DNA from: Streptomyces nodosus
GTDB lineage: Bacteria; Actinomycetota; Actinomycetes; Streptomycetales; Streptomycetaceae
Reading direction: 5' to 3'
Length of the DNA: 64,000 bases
Assembly (NCBI RefSeq): GCF_008704995.1
Contig: NZ_CP023747.1
Span: forward strand, 4,557,501 to 4,621,500
The position numbers and the translations under genes are program-made. Numbering within the stretch: the first letter of the stretch is position 1; each line of letters begins with the position of its first letter. Below, one piece after another: positions 42,457 through 52,888 of this stretch. The notes under the pieces are model-generated. The model was not told the DNA's origin and searched no databases. It saw only the letters and a program-made list of their open reading frames with translations.

Positions 42457-43289
42457 CGGATGGCGGCGCCGGGACGCTGGGGGAGTCGGGACGAGGGCGA
42501 GCGCGGTGGGATCCGGGGGCGGACACGGTCATGGGTGAGCGACACGAGGGCGGAGGATGTACGGGCCGTCCGCCCGTGCGCCCCGGACCCGAGACACTGA
42601 CGGCGGATGCCCTGCTGGCCGCCGTGCGGCCCCGGCATCTCGACCCGGAGGCGGAGGCGCGGGCCCTCACCGCCTTCCGGGACGCCCGCGAGGAGCGGCG
42701 GCGCACCCGGTCCCCACGCGCCCGGCGGCGCGACGACTGGCGCCCGCATGCCCGGCGTCTGACGGGGCGTTCGCTGCCGACGCTGCTCGCTCTAGTGCTG
42801 GGCTGTGCGGCGCTCGGTGGTGTCGCCGTCGCGACCATCGGCGTCCCGAAGCACCACTCCGCCCCGCCGCGGCCCGCCGTTCCACGGGCTCCCGTGACCC
42901 CCGGGCCGGGGGAACAGCCGACCGGCGGGCCCCGGGTGGGGGACACGGGCGAACCGTCCCGGACGCCTGACGGGGCGTCGGAGGAGACGACGGCGGGGGC
43001 GGCGGACACGACAACGGGGTCGGGGTCGGCGTCGGCTGCGGATGCGACGGCGGGGTCGGCGTCGGCTGCGGGCGAGGACGGTGAGGTCGCGGAGAAGGCC
43101 GTCGAGAAGGGGGTGCAGGACGCGGCGAAGGCGGAGGCGAAGGCGGCGAAGAAGGCGGACAAGGCGGCGGAGAAGGCCGCGAGGGATGCGGAGAAGGCTG
43201 CCCGCGCCGCGGACAAGGCCGCCGAGAAGGCGGCGAAGGACGATGAGAAAGCCGTCCGTGCCGGCGAGAAGGCCACACCGGGGGCATGA
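42453..43289 (+). CDS. Membrane partner of ECF sigma 1 with Ala/Lys/Glu helical tail
   Basis: 278 residues. The cytoplasmic part (about 1-108) includes ALTAFRDAR, shared with the partner of sigma 2 (ALAAFRAAR), so this may be the sigma-binding region. One membrane helix (about 109-132) follows. The outside part is Pro/Gly/Thr-rich, then from about 205 a run of AEKAA/ADKAAEKAA units about 60 residues long, highly charged and expected to be a long single helix or coiled coil. No zinc anti-sigma (HxxxCxxC) motif is present. Likely anti-sigma factor by context; the tail may touch the wall. Confidence 0.75.
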   Translation: MTDGGAGTLGESGRGRARWDPGADTVMGERHEGGGCTGRPPVRPGPETLTADALLAAVRPRHLDPEAEARALTAFRDAREERRRTRSPRARRRDDWRPHARRLTGRSLPTLLALVLGCAALGGVAVATIGVPKHHSAPPRPAVPRAPVTPGPGEQPTGGPRVGDTGEPSRTPDGASEETTAGAADTTTGSGSASAADATAGSASAAGEDGEVAEKAVEKGVQDAAKAEAKAAKKADKAAEKAARDAEKAARAADKAAEKAAKDDEKAVRAGEKATPGA

Positions 43290-43735
43290 GGAGCCGGGGC
43301 GGGGAACAGGGCGGGAAGCGGGGCGGTGAGGTGCGGGAGGCGTCCTCCGCGCAGGCCCGCCCGCTCGGCGCCGACGGGTTCGGCCGGGAAGCGAGGGGGG
43401 CAACGGCCGGGGCCGCCACCCCCCACAGGAGAGGCCCCGGCCGTCGCGCGCTACGGGCCGCGCGGCGGCCCGTACTCTCTACAGCGTCATGGATGCGTTT
43501 TCTGTCACACCCCCGCGCGTCACAGGTTGGTCGCGCGTTGTACGAACGTGGACGGAGAACGGTTTCAAGCCGTAACGTGCCTTTCGCGCCGACCGGCGGA
43601 TGATCAGTTGAACGGGTGCTGCGACCGCCGCACCCCATGAGCGGCTCAGACCATGACAGGTCGAGGGATCACGACGGTGGGAACCCGGTTCGCGCGAGGC
43701 GGTGCCGGCTCAGGCGCACGGAGGGGCAAGTTCGG
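43290..43735 (+). other. Regulatory region before ECF sigma 2
   Basis: A perfect 12-bp stem (43403-43414 with 43433-43444) is a likely terminator for the first sigma locus. TGTCACACCCCCG at 43503-43515, followed by a second GTCACA at 43519, recurs inverted at 45627-45639 and with one change at 48420-48432. No credible gene is seen in this 446-nt stretch. Confidence 0.6.
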
Positions 43736-44413
43736 GTGCTGGGGGAGGACGCGGAGCTGACGGCCGCGGTGCTTGCGGCACAGGGTGGGGACGAGACCGC
43801 GTTCCGGACCGTGTACCGCACGGTTCATCCACGTCTGCTCGGATATGTACGGACGCTGGTCGGTGAGTCGGACGCGGAGGACGTCACCTCCGAGGCCTGG
43901 TTGCAGATCGCGCGTGACATCGAGCGGTTCAGCGGCGACGCCGACCGGTTCCGCGGCTGGGCGGCCCGTATCGCCCGCAATCGCGCGCTCGATCACATCC
44001 GGATGCGCGGGCGCCGCCCGGTGATCGGGGGTGACGAGACGGAACTGGCGGGCAGGGCGGCCGAGTCGGACACCGCGGGCGAGGCCATGGAGGCCCTGGC
44101 CACGGGACGCGCCCTCTCGCTCATCGCCCGGCTCCCGCAGGACCAGGCGGAGGCCGTGGTGCTGAGGGTGGTGGTGGGCCTGGACGCCAAGACCGCCGCG
44201 GAGACGCTCGGCAAGCGGCCCGGGGCCGTCCGCACCGCGGCGCACCGCGGCCTCAAGCGGCTCGCGGACATGCTCGGCGCCGGCGCGCAGGTGGATCCGG
44301 AGTCGCTCGGCGCCCTCGGTGTGCAGCCTCCCCGGCATGAGACGCGCCGGCGCCCGGTGCCGTCGTCCGTCGGTGTGACGCATCTGCATTCGCGTACGCA
44401 GAAGGACATGTGA
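43736..44413 (+). CDS. ECF RNA polymerase sigma factor 2
   Basis: 225 residues from the GTG at 43736, which has GGAGGGG 9 nt upstream; an in-frame ATG at 43637 is possible but has no site. Region 2: HPRLLGYVRTLVGESDAEDV, FRGWAARIARNRALDHIRMR. Region 4: ARLPQDQAEAVVLRVVVGLD, KRPGAVRTAAHRGLKRLADM. The C-terminal 45 residues are a polar extension (PPRHETRRRPVPSS) lacking in sigma 1. Strong similarity to sigma 1 shows a local duplication. Confidence 0.9.
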   Translation: MLGEDAELTAAVLAAQGGDETAFRTVYRTVHPRLLGYVRTLVGESDAEDVTSEAWLQIARDIERFSGDADRFRGWAARIARNRALDHIRMRGRRPVIGGDETELAGRAAESDTAGEAMEALATGRALSLIARLPQDQAEAVVLRVVVGLDAKTAAETLGKRPGAVRTAAHRGLKRLADMLGAGAQVDPESLGALGVQPPRHETRRRPVPSSVGVTHLHSRTQKDM

Positions 44414-45549
44414 TGGCCGACGAGCAGCACGGGTGGCTGAGCGACGACGCGGCGGAGCGACTGCTGCGCGGCGAGCCGCCGACCGCCGTCGACGACGTTA
44501 CGCGCGCAAATATCGCCAGACTCACCGAGACCCTCGCCGCCCTGGCCGCGACACCCCCGCCGGCCGGCGCCGAACTCCCGGGCGAGGCCGCCGCGCTGGC
44601 CGCGTTCCGGGCCGCGCGGACGACCGGGAACGGTGCGGCGGCAGGTCAGGACGGCCGACGGGACCCCGCGGCCCTGTCCGCCGACACCGGTCTGGTCCGC
44701 CTCGGGCGCCCCGACGCCGGTCGGCGGAAGGCCCCTAGGGGACGGCGGGCGCGCTTCGGCCTCGCGGCCGTGATGACCGCGGGGATGATCGGCGGGGCCG
44801 CCGTGGCGGCCGGGACCGGGGTGCTGCGCACACCGCTCGGCGATACACCCGGAACCGCCGCGTCCGCGTCCGTCTCGCCCGCCGGGACCTCGGAGCAGCC
44901 GCCCTTCCCCCCGGCGCCCCAGGGATCCGCCACCGGGGGCTCTCCTTCCCCGACGGCCGGGAGCACGAGCGGCGCGCCCGGGCAGGTCGGACCCTCGTAC
45001 GACGCGGCGGACGACGACTCCGCCCCCACCGGCGGTCTGGGCGGCGCCGGTGCCTCCGCCGGGGGCCGGGAGTGGTGGAGCGGGCTGCGCTCCTCCTGCA
45101 GCGACCTCGCGGGCGGCAAGGAACTCGACGCGGAGCGCAGGCGGAGCCTGGAGGACGCGGCCGGGGGCAAGTCCCGGGTGAAGGGGTTCTGCAAGGGGGT
45201 CCTGGGCGGCGAGGACCGGGCGCGTCCGGGCGGCACCCGGGGATCCGGCAAGGGCGAGAACGGCCGGGACCACCGGAGCGGCGATCAGGGTGAACAGGGA
45301 AACCAGGGAAGCCAGGGAAGCCAGGGGAATCAGGGAAAACAGGGCGGTCAGGGGGACCAGGGCGGAAACGGCGGCGGCGATCAGGGCGGAAACGGCGGTG
45401 ATGGCGAGGACCACAGAGGGCCGGGTGGCCCCGGACTGGCCGCCACCCCCTCGGCTGTACCGCACACCGCCCCGCCCCCTTCCCGGCGGTGGGGAACGAG
45501 GTCCCCGCACCCGACGTACGGGGCACGGAACGCGTTCCTGGTGCGCTGA
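44413..45549 (+). CDS. Membrane partner of ECF sigma 2 with collagen-like Gly-x-Gln tail
   Basis: 378 residues. The cytoplasmic part opens WLSDDAAERLLRGEPP and has ALAAFRAAR, the block shared with the other partner. One helix (about 117-137). Outside: Pro/Ser/Gly linker, a compact domain with two Cys (WWSGLRSSCSDLAGGKELDA, VKGFCKGVLGG), then some 15 Gly-x-Gln or Gly-x-x triplets (GDQGEQGNQGSQGSQGNQGK) resembling collagen. The ATG overlaps the sigma stop by 1 nt. Anti-sigma function is inferred from position; no HxxxCxxC motif. Confidence 0.78.
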   Translation: MADEQHGWLSDDAAERLLRGEPPTAVDDVTRANIARLTETLAALAATPPPAGAELPGEAAALAAFRAARTTGNGAAAGQDGRRDPAALSADTGLVRLGRPDAGRRKAPRGRRARFGLAAVMTAGMIGGAAVAAGTGVLRTPLGDTPGTAASASVSPAGTSEQPPFPPAPQGSATGGSPSPTAGSTSGAPGQVGPSYDAADDDSAPTGGLGGAGASAGGREWWSGLRSSCSDLAGGKELDAERRRSLEDAAGGKSRVKGFCKGVLGGEDRARPGGTRGSGKGENGRDHRSGDQGEQGNQGSQGSQGNQGKQGGQGDQGGNGGGDQGGNGGDGEDHRGPGGPGLAATPSAVPHTAPPPSRRWGTRSPHPTYGARNAFLVR

Positions 45550-45798
45550 GCCACCCACGGCACAGCGAGAGCTCTTGCGCATCCCTCTGTGACCTGCGCT
45601 TTCCCGGTTCTGTGAGGTTCTCCTCCCGGGGGTGTGACACTTTCGGCCCCCGCTGCGCAGTAGTGAGTGAGCCGACTGGTCATCGGCCGTCGCACGGAGC
45701 CGGGGTTCCCCCCGTACCTACGGCTCGGTGCATCCCGGCGCGGGTGGGACGCGTTCCCCCGGTCCCGCCCGCGCCACGCACACCGCCCGCGGTCCCGC

Positions 45799-46665
45799 TC
45801 ACCAGGAGACGACCACCTTGTCCCCGGTCCGCACCGCGGAGAACAGCGCCGAGACCGCCGCCTCGTCCCGTACGTTCACACAGCCGTGCGACCCACCGGA
45901 GTATCCGCGCGCCGCGAAGTCGTACGAGTAGTGCACCGCCTGACCGCCGCTGAAGAACATCGCGTAGGGCATCGGCGAGTCGTAGAGCGTGGACACATGA
46001 TGGCGCGACTTCCAGTAGACCTGGAACACCCCTTCGCGGGTGGGGGTGTACGAGGAGCCGAACCGGACGGCCATCGTCGAGAGGGTCCGCCCGTCGATCA
46101 TCCAGCGCAGGGTCCGGCTGGTCTTGCTGATGCACAGCACCCGGCCCGTCATGCAGCGCGGGTCGGGGGCCGCGGCCGGCTGTCCGCCCATCAGATACAG
46201 CTCCCACTTCCCGGGCCGGTGCGTCATCCCCAGCAGCCGTCGCCAGGTGGTGGTGTCGACCCGGCCCGTCCGCGGCAGCCCCCGCTTGCCCTGGAAGCCC
46301 TTGACGGCGTCCTCGGTCAGATCGTCGTAGCTGCCCGTCGGGCCGTCGAAGAGCCAGTCGATCTGGCGCAGCCGGGCCTGTAGTTCCCGTACCCCGGGAC
46401 CCGAGTCGCCGCGCGTCCACAGCACGGGGGCCGAGGGGGTCTTGGGGGCGGGGGCAGTGCTGGGCGTGGCGGTCTCGGAGGGGGTGTGCGGGATCTCGAT
46501 GCGCACCGGCGAGCGGTGCTTCCCGTCGGCGTCGTCCGCGCCCACCGGCTGCACCGTGCAGCCGGTGACGGCGACGAGGACCGCGACCCCGCCGGCCGCG
46601 ATCACGGTGCTCCCCCTGCCCCTGGTCCGGCCGGTACGGCCCTCGATACGGCCCTCGGTACGCAT
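45799..46665 (-). CDS. L,D-transpeptidase with peptidoglycan-binding domain, probable lipoprotein
   Basis: 288 residues. Signal helix (about 18-36) ends in VAVTGC, a plausible lipobox. A peptidoglycan-binding repeat (GPGVRELQARLRQIDWLFDG, DAVKGFQGKRGLPRTG) precedes the YkuD catalytic domain with GSHGCVNVRD (active Cys). It forms 3-3 cross-links or attaches molecules to peptidoglycan. ATG at 46665 follows GGGGGTGGG; an in-frame GTG lies seven codons upstream. Divergent from the mutase gene. Confidence 0.92.
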   Translation of the reverse strand: MRTEGRIEGRTGRTRGRGSTVIAAGGVAVLVAVTGCTVQPVGADDADGKHRSPVRIEIPHTPSETATPSTAPAPKTPSAPVLWTRGDSGPGVRELQARLRQIDWLFDGPTGSYDDLTEDAVKGFQGKRGLPRTGRVDTTTWRRLLGMTHRPGKWELYLMGGQPAAAPDPRCMTGRVLCISKTSRTLRWMIDGRTLSTMAVRFGSSYTPTREGVFQVYWKSRHHVSTLYDSPMPYAMFFSGGQAVHYSYDFAARGYSGGSHGCVNVRDEAAVSALFSAVRTGDKVVVSW

Positions 46666-46763
46666 GCCCACCCCCGTCGTCCCCACCGCTTCCGGTGCCC
46701 GGTCGTGTCACCCGGATGTTCCCCGCGCATGACCGCCGGCGAACTACGGTGCATGGTGGAGAC

Positions 46764-48350
<1,587 letters not shown>

Positions 48351-48418
48351 GCGACGCGCCCCCGAGCCGGGCGCGGTGACCGATCCGTCCGTCTCGCTCC
48401 CCGAAACCCGGAACCGGA

Positions 48419-48440
48419 GTGTCATACCCCCGTGCGACAC
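48419..48440. promoter_or_regulatory. Possible operator upstream of leuE
   Basis: GTGTC (48419-48423) and GACAC (48436-48440) form an inverted repeat spaced by 12 nt, 9 nt before the leuE start. The left half also belongs to a 13-mer TGTCATACCCCCG shared with 43503 and 45627. Confidence 0.4.
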
Positions 48441-48448
48441 TCCTTCCC

Positions 48449-49102
48449 ATGTTCGGAGTCATCCATCTCCCCACGTATCTGGCCGGGCTGGTCCTGATCG
48501 TGCTCCTGCCCGGGCCCAACTCCCTGTATGTGCTGTCCGTCGCCGCCCGGCGCGGGGTCCGGGCCGGGTACACCGCGGCCGCCGGCGTCTTCTGCGGGGA
48601 CACCGTGCTGATGACGCTGTCCGCGGCCGGGGTCGCCTCGCTGCTCAAGACGAACGCCGTGCTGTTCGGGATCGTGAAGTACGCCGGGGCCGGCTATCTG
48701 ACCTGGCTGGCGTTCGGGATGCTGCGGGCCGCCTGGGGCATGTGGCGGACGCGGCGGGAGCGGACCGAGGCCGAGACGCCGGCCGTCGCCGCCGGGACCG
48801 GGGAGCGGTCCTATCGCCGGGCCCTGGTCATCAGTCTGTTCAACCCGAAGGCGATCCTGTTCTTCATCGCCTTCTTCGTGCAGTTCGTCGACCCGGGATA
48901 CGCCTACCCGGCGCTCTCCTTCGTCGTCCTGGGCGCCTTCGCCCAGCTGGCGAGCTTTCTCTATCTCACCGTGCTGATATTCAGCGGCACACGCCTCGCG
49001 GAGGCCTTCCGCCGCCGCAAGGCGCTGTCCGCGGGCGCCACCTCGGCGGCGGGCGCCCTCTTCATCGGCTTCGCGGTGAAGCTGTCGCTGGCGAGCACCT
49101 GA
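48449..49102 (+). CDS. leuE: LysE-family amino-acid exporter, LeuE-like
   Basis: 217 residues with six helices. The N-terminus MFGVIHLPTYLAGLVLIVLL then PGPNSLYVLSVAARRG and the NPKAILFFIAFFVQFVDP block match LeuE, the leucine exporter, closely in order and spacing. Export of leucine-type amino acids is family inference. No ribosome site precedes the ATG and the promoter-like GACACT is about 8 nt upstream, so it may be leaderless. Confidence 0.88.
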   Translation: MFGVIHLPTYLAGLVLIVLLPGPNSLYVLSVAARRGVRAGYTAAAGVFCGDTVLMTLSAAGVASLLKTNAVLFGIVKYAGAGYLTWLAFGMLRAAWGMWRTRRERTEAETPAVAAGTGERSYRRALVISLFNPKAILFFIAFFVQFVDPGYAYPALSFVVLGAFAQLASFLYLTVLIFSGTRLAEAFRRRKALSAGATSAAGALFIGFAVKLSLAST

Positions 49103-49146
49103 CGCTCGCCGGCACGGCCCGACGGAGACGACGCGGGCCTGCCGGG

Positions 49147-50232
49147 TCAGCCCAGCAGGCGCCGCAGGTTCAGCCTGCCCCACAGCAGGCTGGCGCCGAA
49201 CGACAGGGCCATGACCGTGATCAGCAGACCGACCAGCAGCAGCCCCGCCACGGGTCCGCTCAGGTCCGGCGAGACCAGCGGTGCGACGACCTCCTCGAGG
49301 AACAGCACATGGACCATGTACGCGCCGAGCGCGGCACCGGCCAGCTTCTGCAGCAGGGGCCGCCATTTCTCGGGGATCTGGATCCGGCTGACCAGAAGGA
49401 GCACACAGATGCACATCGTGCCGACGAACAGATGCGCGTTGGGGATCACATAGTGGATCTGGGTGTTGTACCAGAGGCAGCCGGCCATGGTGAGCGGCAG
49501 CAGGACCCACAGCGCCCGGCGCCACCGTCCCACGGCTCCGGCCGGCAGGGCGAACAGCATCGCGCCCCCGACCGCGTACACCACTGAATAGGTGCCGAAT
49601 CCCCAGGCCACCGACGGCATGCTGTGGTGCGTGACCTCGCCGAGGGTGGTCAGCACGCTCGGCAGGACCGCGATGCCGAACAGCGCCGCCCCCAGCCCCA
49701 AGGGCCGCTTCCCCGCCCTGATCAGCATCGCGAAGGCGAGCAGCGTGATGATCGGGATGTAGTTGTACATGAACCACAGGTGGTAGGCGGGTTGTACGGA
49801 GCCGAAGAGGGAGTTCGTCGCCAGCTCGGTCATGGGCCGGTCGTTGCGGTCCCGCAGCCAGGCCCAGATCAGATAGACCGCCGTCCAGGCGAAGAGCGGA
49901 ACGGTGTTGCGGACGATCCGCTTCCACATCCGGGCGCTGTCCCGCGGGGGCGCGCCGACCAGCACCGCCCAGCCGGCGATGGCGAAGTACATGGGAACGG
50001 CGAACGGGTTGATCGCCTCGGCCACATGTCCCGCCCAGTACGACCCGGAGCCATGAGCCGGGTCGTTGCCGGTGGAGTGGATGAACGTGGCGCCCACGTG
50101 CCCCAGCATGACGGTGGCGGAACAGATCAGCCGCATCAGATCGATGTCGAAGCGGTGTTCCCGTGGTGCGGCGGCCTTCTCGGACGAGGCGCTTCTCTGC
50201 TGCGGCACGTGTACGGCTATGTCATTGGGCAC
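49147..50232 (-). CDS. Acyltransferase 3 family membrane protein
   Basis: 361 residues with about ten helices. The family start is clear (DIDLMRLICSATVMLGHVGA, with Arg and His), and FAVPMYFAIAGW follows. Such enzymes O-acylate surface sugars. GTG start with GAGAG upstream. It lies 211 nt beyond the last leftward glycosyltransferase, on the same strand but across a terminator; a role in O-acetylating the polymer is inferred. Confidence 0.88.
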   Translation of the reverse strand: MPNDIAVHVPQQRSASSEKAAAPREHRFDIDLMRLICSATVMLGHVGATFIHSTGNDPAHGSGSYWAGHVAEAINPFAVPMYFAIAGWAVLVGAPPRDSARMWKRIVRNTVPLFAWTAVYLIWAWLRDRNDRPMTELATNSLFGSVQPAYHLWFMYNYIPIITLLAFAMLIRAGKRPLGLGAALFGIAVLPSVLTTLGEVTHHSMPSVAWGFGTYSVVYAVGGAMLFALPAGAVGRWRRALWVLLPLTMAGCLWYNTQIHYVIPNAHLFVGTMCICVLLLVSRIQIPEKWRPLLQKLAGAALGAYMVHVLFLEEVVAPLVSPDLSGPVAGLLLVGLLITVMALSFGASLLWGRLNLRRLLG

Positions 50233-50369
50233 CGCGCAACTCTCATGGCACCCGGTGTACGGGAGTTGAAGGGGCGGTGGCTCCCCTGTGGCCGGTGGGT
50301 CTCGGTTGGCCGTCCGGGGCAGGTGAACGGGCAGGTCACCCTATGCGGAACGAGTTCAAACGGCGAAAC

Positions 50370-50413
50370 GCGTCCCGCCCGGTCCGGCCGACGGGCCGAG
50401 CCGGGCGGGACGC
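50370..50413 (-). terminator. Terminator of the leftward glycosyltransferase operon
   Basis: Perfect 13-bp stem (50370-50382 with 50401-50413) with an 18-nt loop, 31 nt beyond the stop of the polysialyltransferase-like gene. Confidence 0.8.
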
Positions 50414-50443
50414 CGCAGCCGTTTCCTCCGGTTCACCCCCGCG

Positions 50444-51796
50444 TCACTTCTGGACGCGCCGCCGCACCGCCCTGCGCACCACCCGCTTCGCGCGGCTGAC
50501 CTGGACCTTGGCGCGCGACCGCGGGTGGCTGCCGGGAAGGCCCAGCTCGGCCAGCCGCAGTTCGGGGAAGTAGTAGCCGGGGCTGTCGGCCAGATGGTTC
50601 CGCAGCCAGTCGGCCGTCGGCTCCCGCAGCTCCGGGTACGTCTTGGGCTGCATACAGAAACCGATCGCCCGGACCAGGGGTGACAGCGTCTCGGGGGCCC
50701 TGCCGACGAGCGCCGGGGTCTCCTCGCGCTCCAGGTCGGGCACCAGGTGGTCGACCACGGCCAGGGGCACGCGATTGCTGTTCGGGTAGGGCTTGAGCCG
50801 CCGCATCACCAGCGAGGTCCCCACGCGTGCGATGGGTACGTCGAAGTAGGCGGAGGCGGTCACCATGGCCGTCGAGAAGCAGCCCACCACGAGCGTGGGA
50901 CGGCAGTGGTGGTACAGCGTCTCGGCCAGCAGTGGCGCGTCCAGCACGGTGAGCCGGACGCCGGCGTCCGCCGCCGCCTTGCTCAGCGCCGCCGAGTAGC
51001 CGGCGGGGGCCGTCGGATGGGGCTTGAAGACCACGGACCGGTGCCCGGCGCGCACGGCCCCGGTGAGCATCCGCACATGGAGGTCCTCCTCCTCCTGCGC
51101 GCTCAGGATGTTGATCGCCGCCAGGTACTGGCCGAGGAGCACGGCCGTCGGCTCCTCCTTGAGGACGGGCGCCAGCCGCGGGTCGTCCGCCGCGTCCCGG
51201 GAGATCTCGTCGAGCACGCCCCGGAACGCCTCGTCCGGGACGATCTCGGGCTCGACGCCGTACTCGGACAGCAGCAGCGGGCGCAGTCCGGGGATCAGGT
51301 CGAGGTGGAGCAGGCGCCGGATGCGGCACGCGATGGTCAGCGGCAGCTTCTCCCGGGTCGGGCCGTAGCTCATCAGGCCGTCGGCGTACACATGGACGGT
51401 GCCCTCGGAGAAGATCGCCGCCAACGCACGGGCCGGGTTGACCTGGATCGACTCCACGGCGAGCTCGATCAGGTCCCGCTCGTCGATGTCCCACAGCAGC
51501 CGGAGCGCCCGCTGCCACATCACCGTGTCGTTCCCCCGCGGACCCCAGGTGCTGGGGTGCTGGGGGCTGATCGCCTCGTTCCAGCTGACCACCGAGTCGA
51601 ACCGGCCGGCTATTCGCTCATAGCCGTGCATCTCGTCGAGGCGCAGGGCCGTCTCCGGTATCGCGGCGTTGTTGGAGACCAGCAGGATGCGCCGGGCCTC
51701 GTGGCGCGGTCCGAACAGGCCCGCGTCGAGCGCCGCGGCGAGGGTGGCGGCTCCGTAGAGGGTCGAGACCTGGAAGATCTGGGTCTTGCGGGGCAT
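50444..51796 (-). CDS. Polysialyltransferase-family glycosyltransferase, copy a
   Basis: 450 residues, GT-B-type fold of the alpha-2,8-polysialyltransferase family. The two catalytic landmarks of that family are visible: an HP motif (VVFKPHPTAPAG, His260-Pro261) and a Ser-Thr motif (LVVGCFSTAMVTAS, 308-309), plus HVYADGLMSYGPTR. Probably transfers CMP-nonulosonic acid. A basic tail of about 30 residues (RAKRVVRRAVRRRVQK) may bind the membrane. Starts 3 nt after the GT2 gene. Paralogue at 56606. Confidence 0.88.
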   Translation of the reverse strand: MPRKTQIFQVSTLYGAATLAAALDAGLFGPRHEARRILLVSNNAAIPETALRLDEMHGYERIAGRFDSVVSWNEAISPQHPSTWGPRGNDTVMWQRALRLLWDIDERDLIELAVESIQVNPARALAAIFSEGTVHVYADGLMSYGPTREKLPLTIACRIRRLLHLDLIPGLRPLLLSEYGVEPEIVPDEAFRGVLDEISRDAADDPRLAPVLKEEPTAVLLGQYLAAINILSAQEEEDLHVRMLTGAVRAGHRSVVFKPHPTAPAGYSAALSKAAADAGVRLTVLDAPLLAETLYHHCRPTLVVGCFSTAMVTASAYFDVPIARVGTSLVMRRLKPYPNSNRVPLAVVDHLVPDLEREETPALVGRAPETLSPLVRAIGFCMQPKTYPELREPTADWLRNHLADSPGYYFPELRLAELGLPGSHPRSRAKVQVSRAKRVVRRAVRRRVQK

Positions 51797-51799
51797 GGA

Positions 51800-52765
51800 T
51801 CAGGCAGCCTTCCGCCCGTCACGCAGGCGGCTGAGCAACCTGCTCCGAGTGCTGTCGATGGTGCTGAGGGTCTCCTCCAGCGCGCGCTCGGGCATGCGGT
51901 GGAGCGCGGCTCTCGCCTCACGCCGCAGTCGCTGGGCCGCCGCGGGCTCGTACTCGTTCGCCTTGCCGACATGGAAGGCGATCATGGCGCAGTAGGTCCG
52001 AACGGCCTTGGGGAGGAAGCGTTCTGCCTCCGGGTCCTCCAGCAGATTCTTCAGCACCGCGTCGTACGCCGGGATGAAGTCCAGCTGACGGGAGTCCTTG
52101 ATCTGGGTGAGCGAGGTCGTGACGCCCCGCCGGTAGAACACGCCGTGCAGACCCAGGGACGCATAGGTCCTGGCCTTCAGATGCAGGCGCCAGATCCACA
52201 ACCGGTCCTCGCAGGTGCGGAGTTCGGTCGCGAAGCGCATACCGCCGTCGTCGAAGAGATGCCGGCGGTAGATCCCCGCCCAGACGAAGGGGTAGTCGAC
52301 CATCGTCTCCATGTCGGCCGGCGCGATGCCGTCACGTGGATCCATCACGATGTTGCGCACCGGTGCCGGGGGCCGCCTGACCACCCGCTCGGTGCCGGTG
52401 ACCTGCACATGGTCGGTACGGGCGAAGTCGCAGCCCAGTTCCTCCATGGCGGACACCAGTTCGGCCAGGTGACCCGGCCCGTACCAGTCGTCGCCGTCGA
52501 GGAAGGTGATGAACTCGCCGTCCGCCGCGTCGATACCGCTGTTGCGCGCCTGCGCTATGCCTCGGTTCTTCTCGTGCCGGATCACTCTGGCGTTCGGAAG
52601 CTTCTCCGCCCAGCGGTCGACCACCCAGGGAGTGGAGTCCGTGGAGCAGTCGTCCACGAGCAGGAACTCGACGTCGGGATCGGCGTTGTTCGCGAGGCTT
52701 CGCAGCGTGTTCTCGGCAAACGCTTCCACATTGTGCATGGGGACGACAACGGACAGTCTCGGCAC
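51800..52765 (-). CDS. Family 2 glycosyltransferase, copy a
   Basis: 321 residues. GT-A fold: LSVVVPMHNVEAFAENTLRS, FLLVDDCSTDSTP and the DxD in FITFLDGDDWYGPGHL. The C-terminal helical part holds WIWRLHLKARTY and KAVRTYCAMIA, both also in copy b (57937). GTG start with a GAGAGG site; 123 nt separate it from the upstream gene, so it may have its own promoter. Pairs with the adjacent polysialyltransferase-like gene. Confidence 0.92.
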   Translation of the reverse strand: MPRLSVVVPMHNVEAFAENTLRSLANNADPDVEFLLVDDCSTDSTPWVVDRWAEKLPNARVIRHEKNRGIAQARNSGIDAADGEFITFLDGDDWYGPGHLAELVSAMEELGCDFARTDHVQVTGTERVVRRPPAPVRNIVMDPRDGIAPADMETMVDYPFVWAGIYRRHLFDDGGMRFATELRTCEDRLWIWRLHLKARTYASLGLHGVFYRRGVTTSLTQIKDSRQLDFIPAYDAVLKNLLEDPEAERFLPKAVRTYCAMIAFHVGKANEYEPAAAQRLRREARAALHRMPERALEETLSTIDSTRSRLLSRLRDGRKAA

Positions 52766-52888
52766 GTGCGCCTCTCACGCTTGAAGGTTGGAGATTGGAA
52801 CAGGCTAACGACGCTCCCTGCGGGGGCAGTGTCGCCCGAGCTGAGGAGAGATGAATTCCTTTCGAATCAGTTGTGAACTCCCTGCGCC

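Noticed and set aside
43483..43580. Short ORF MDAFSVTPPRVTGWSR before sigma 2
   Set aside because: No codon bias, no ribosome site, and it overlaps the repeated 13-mer; more likely promoter DNA.
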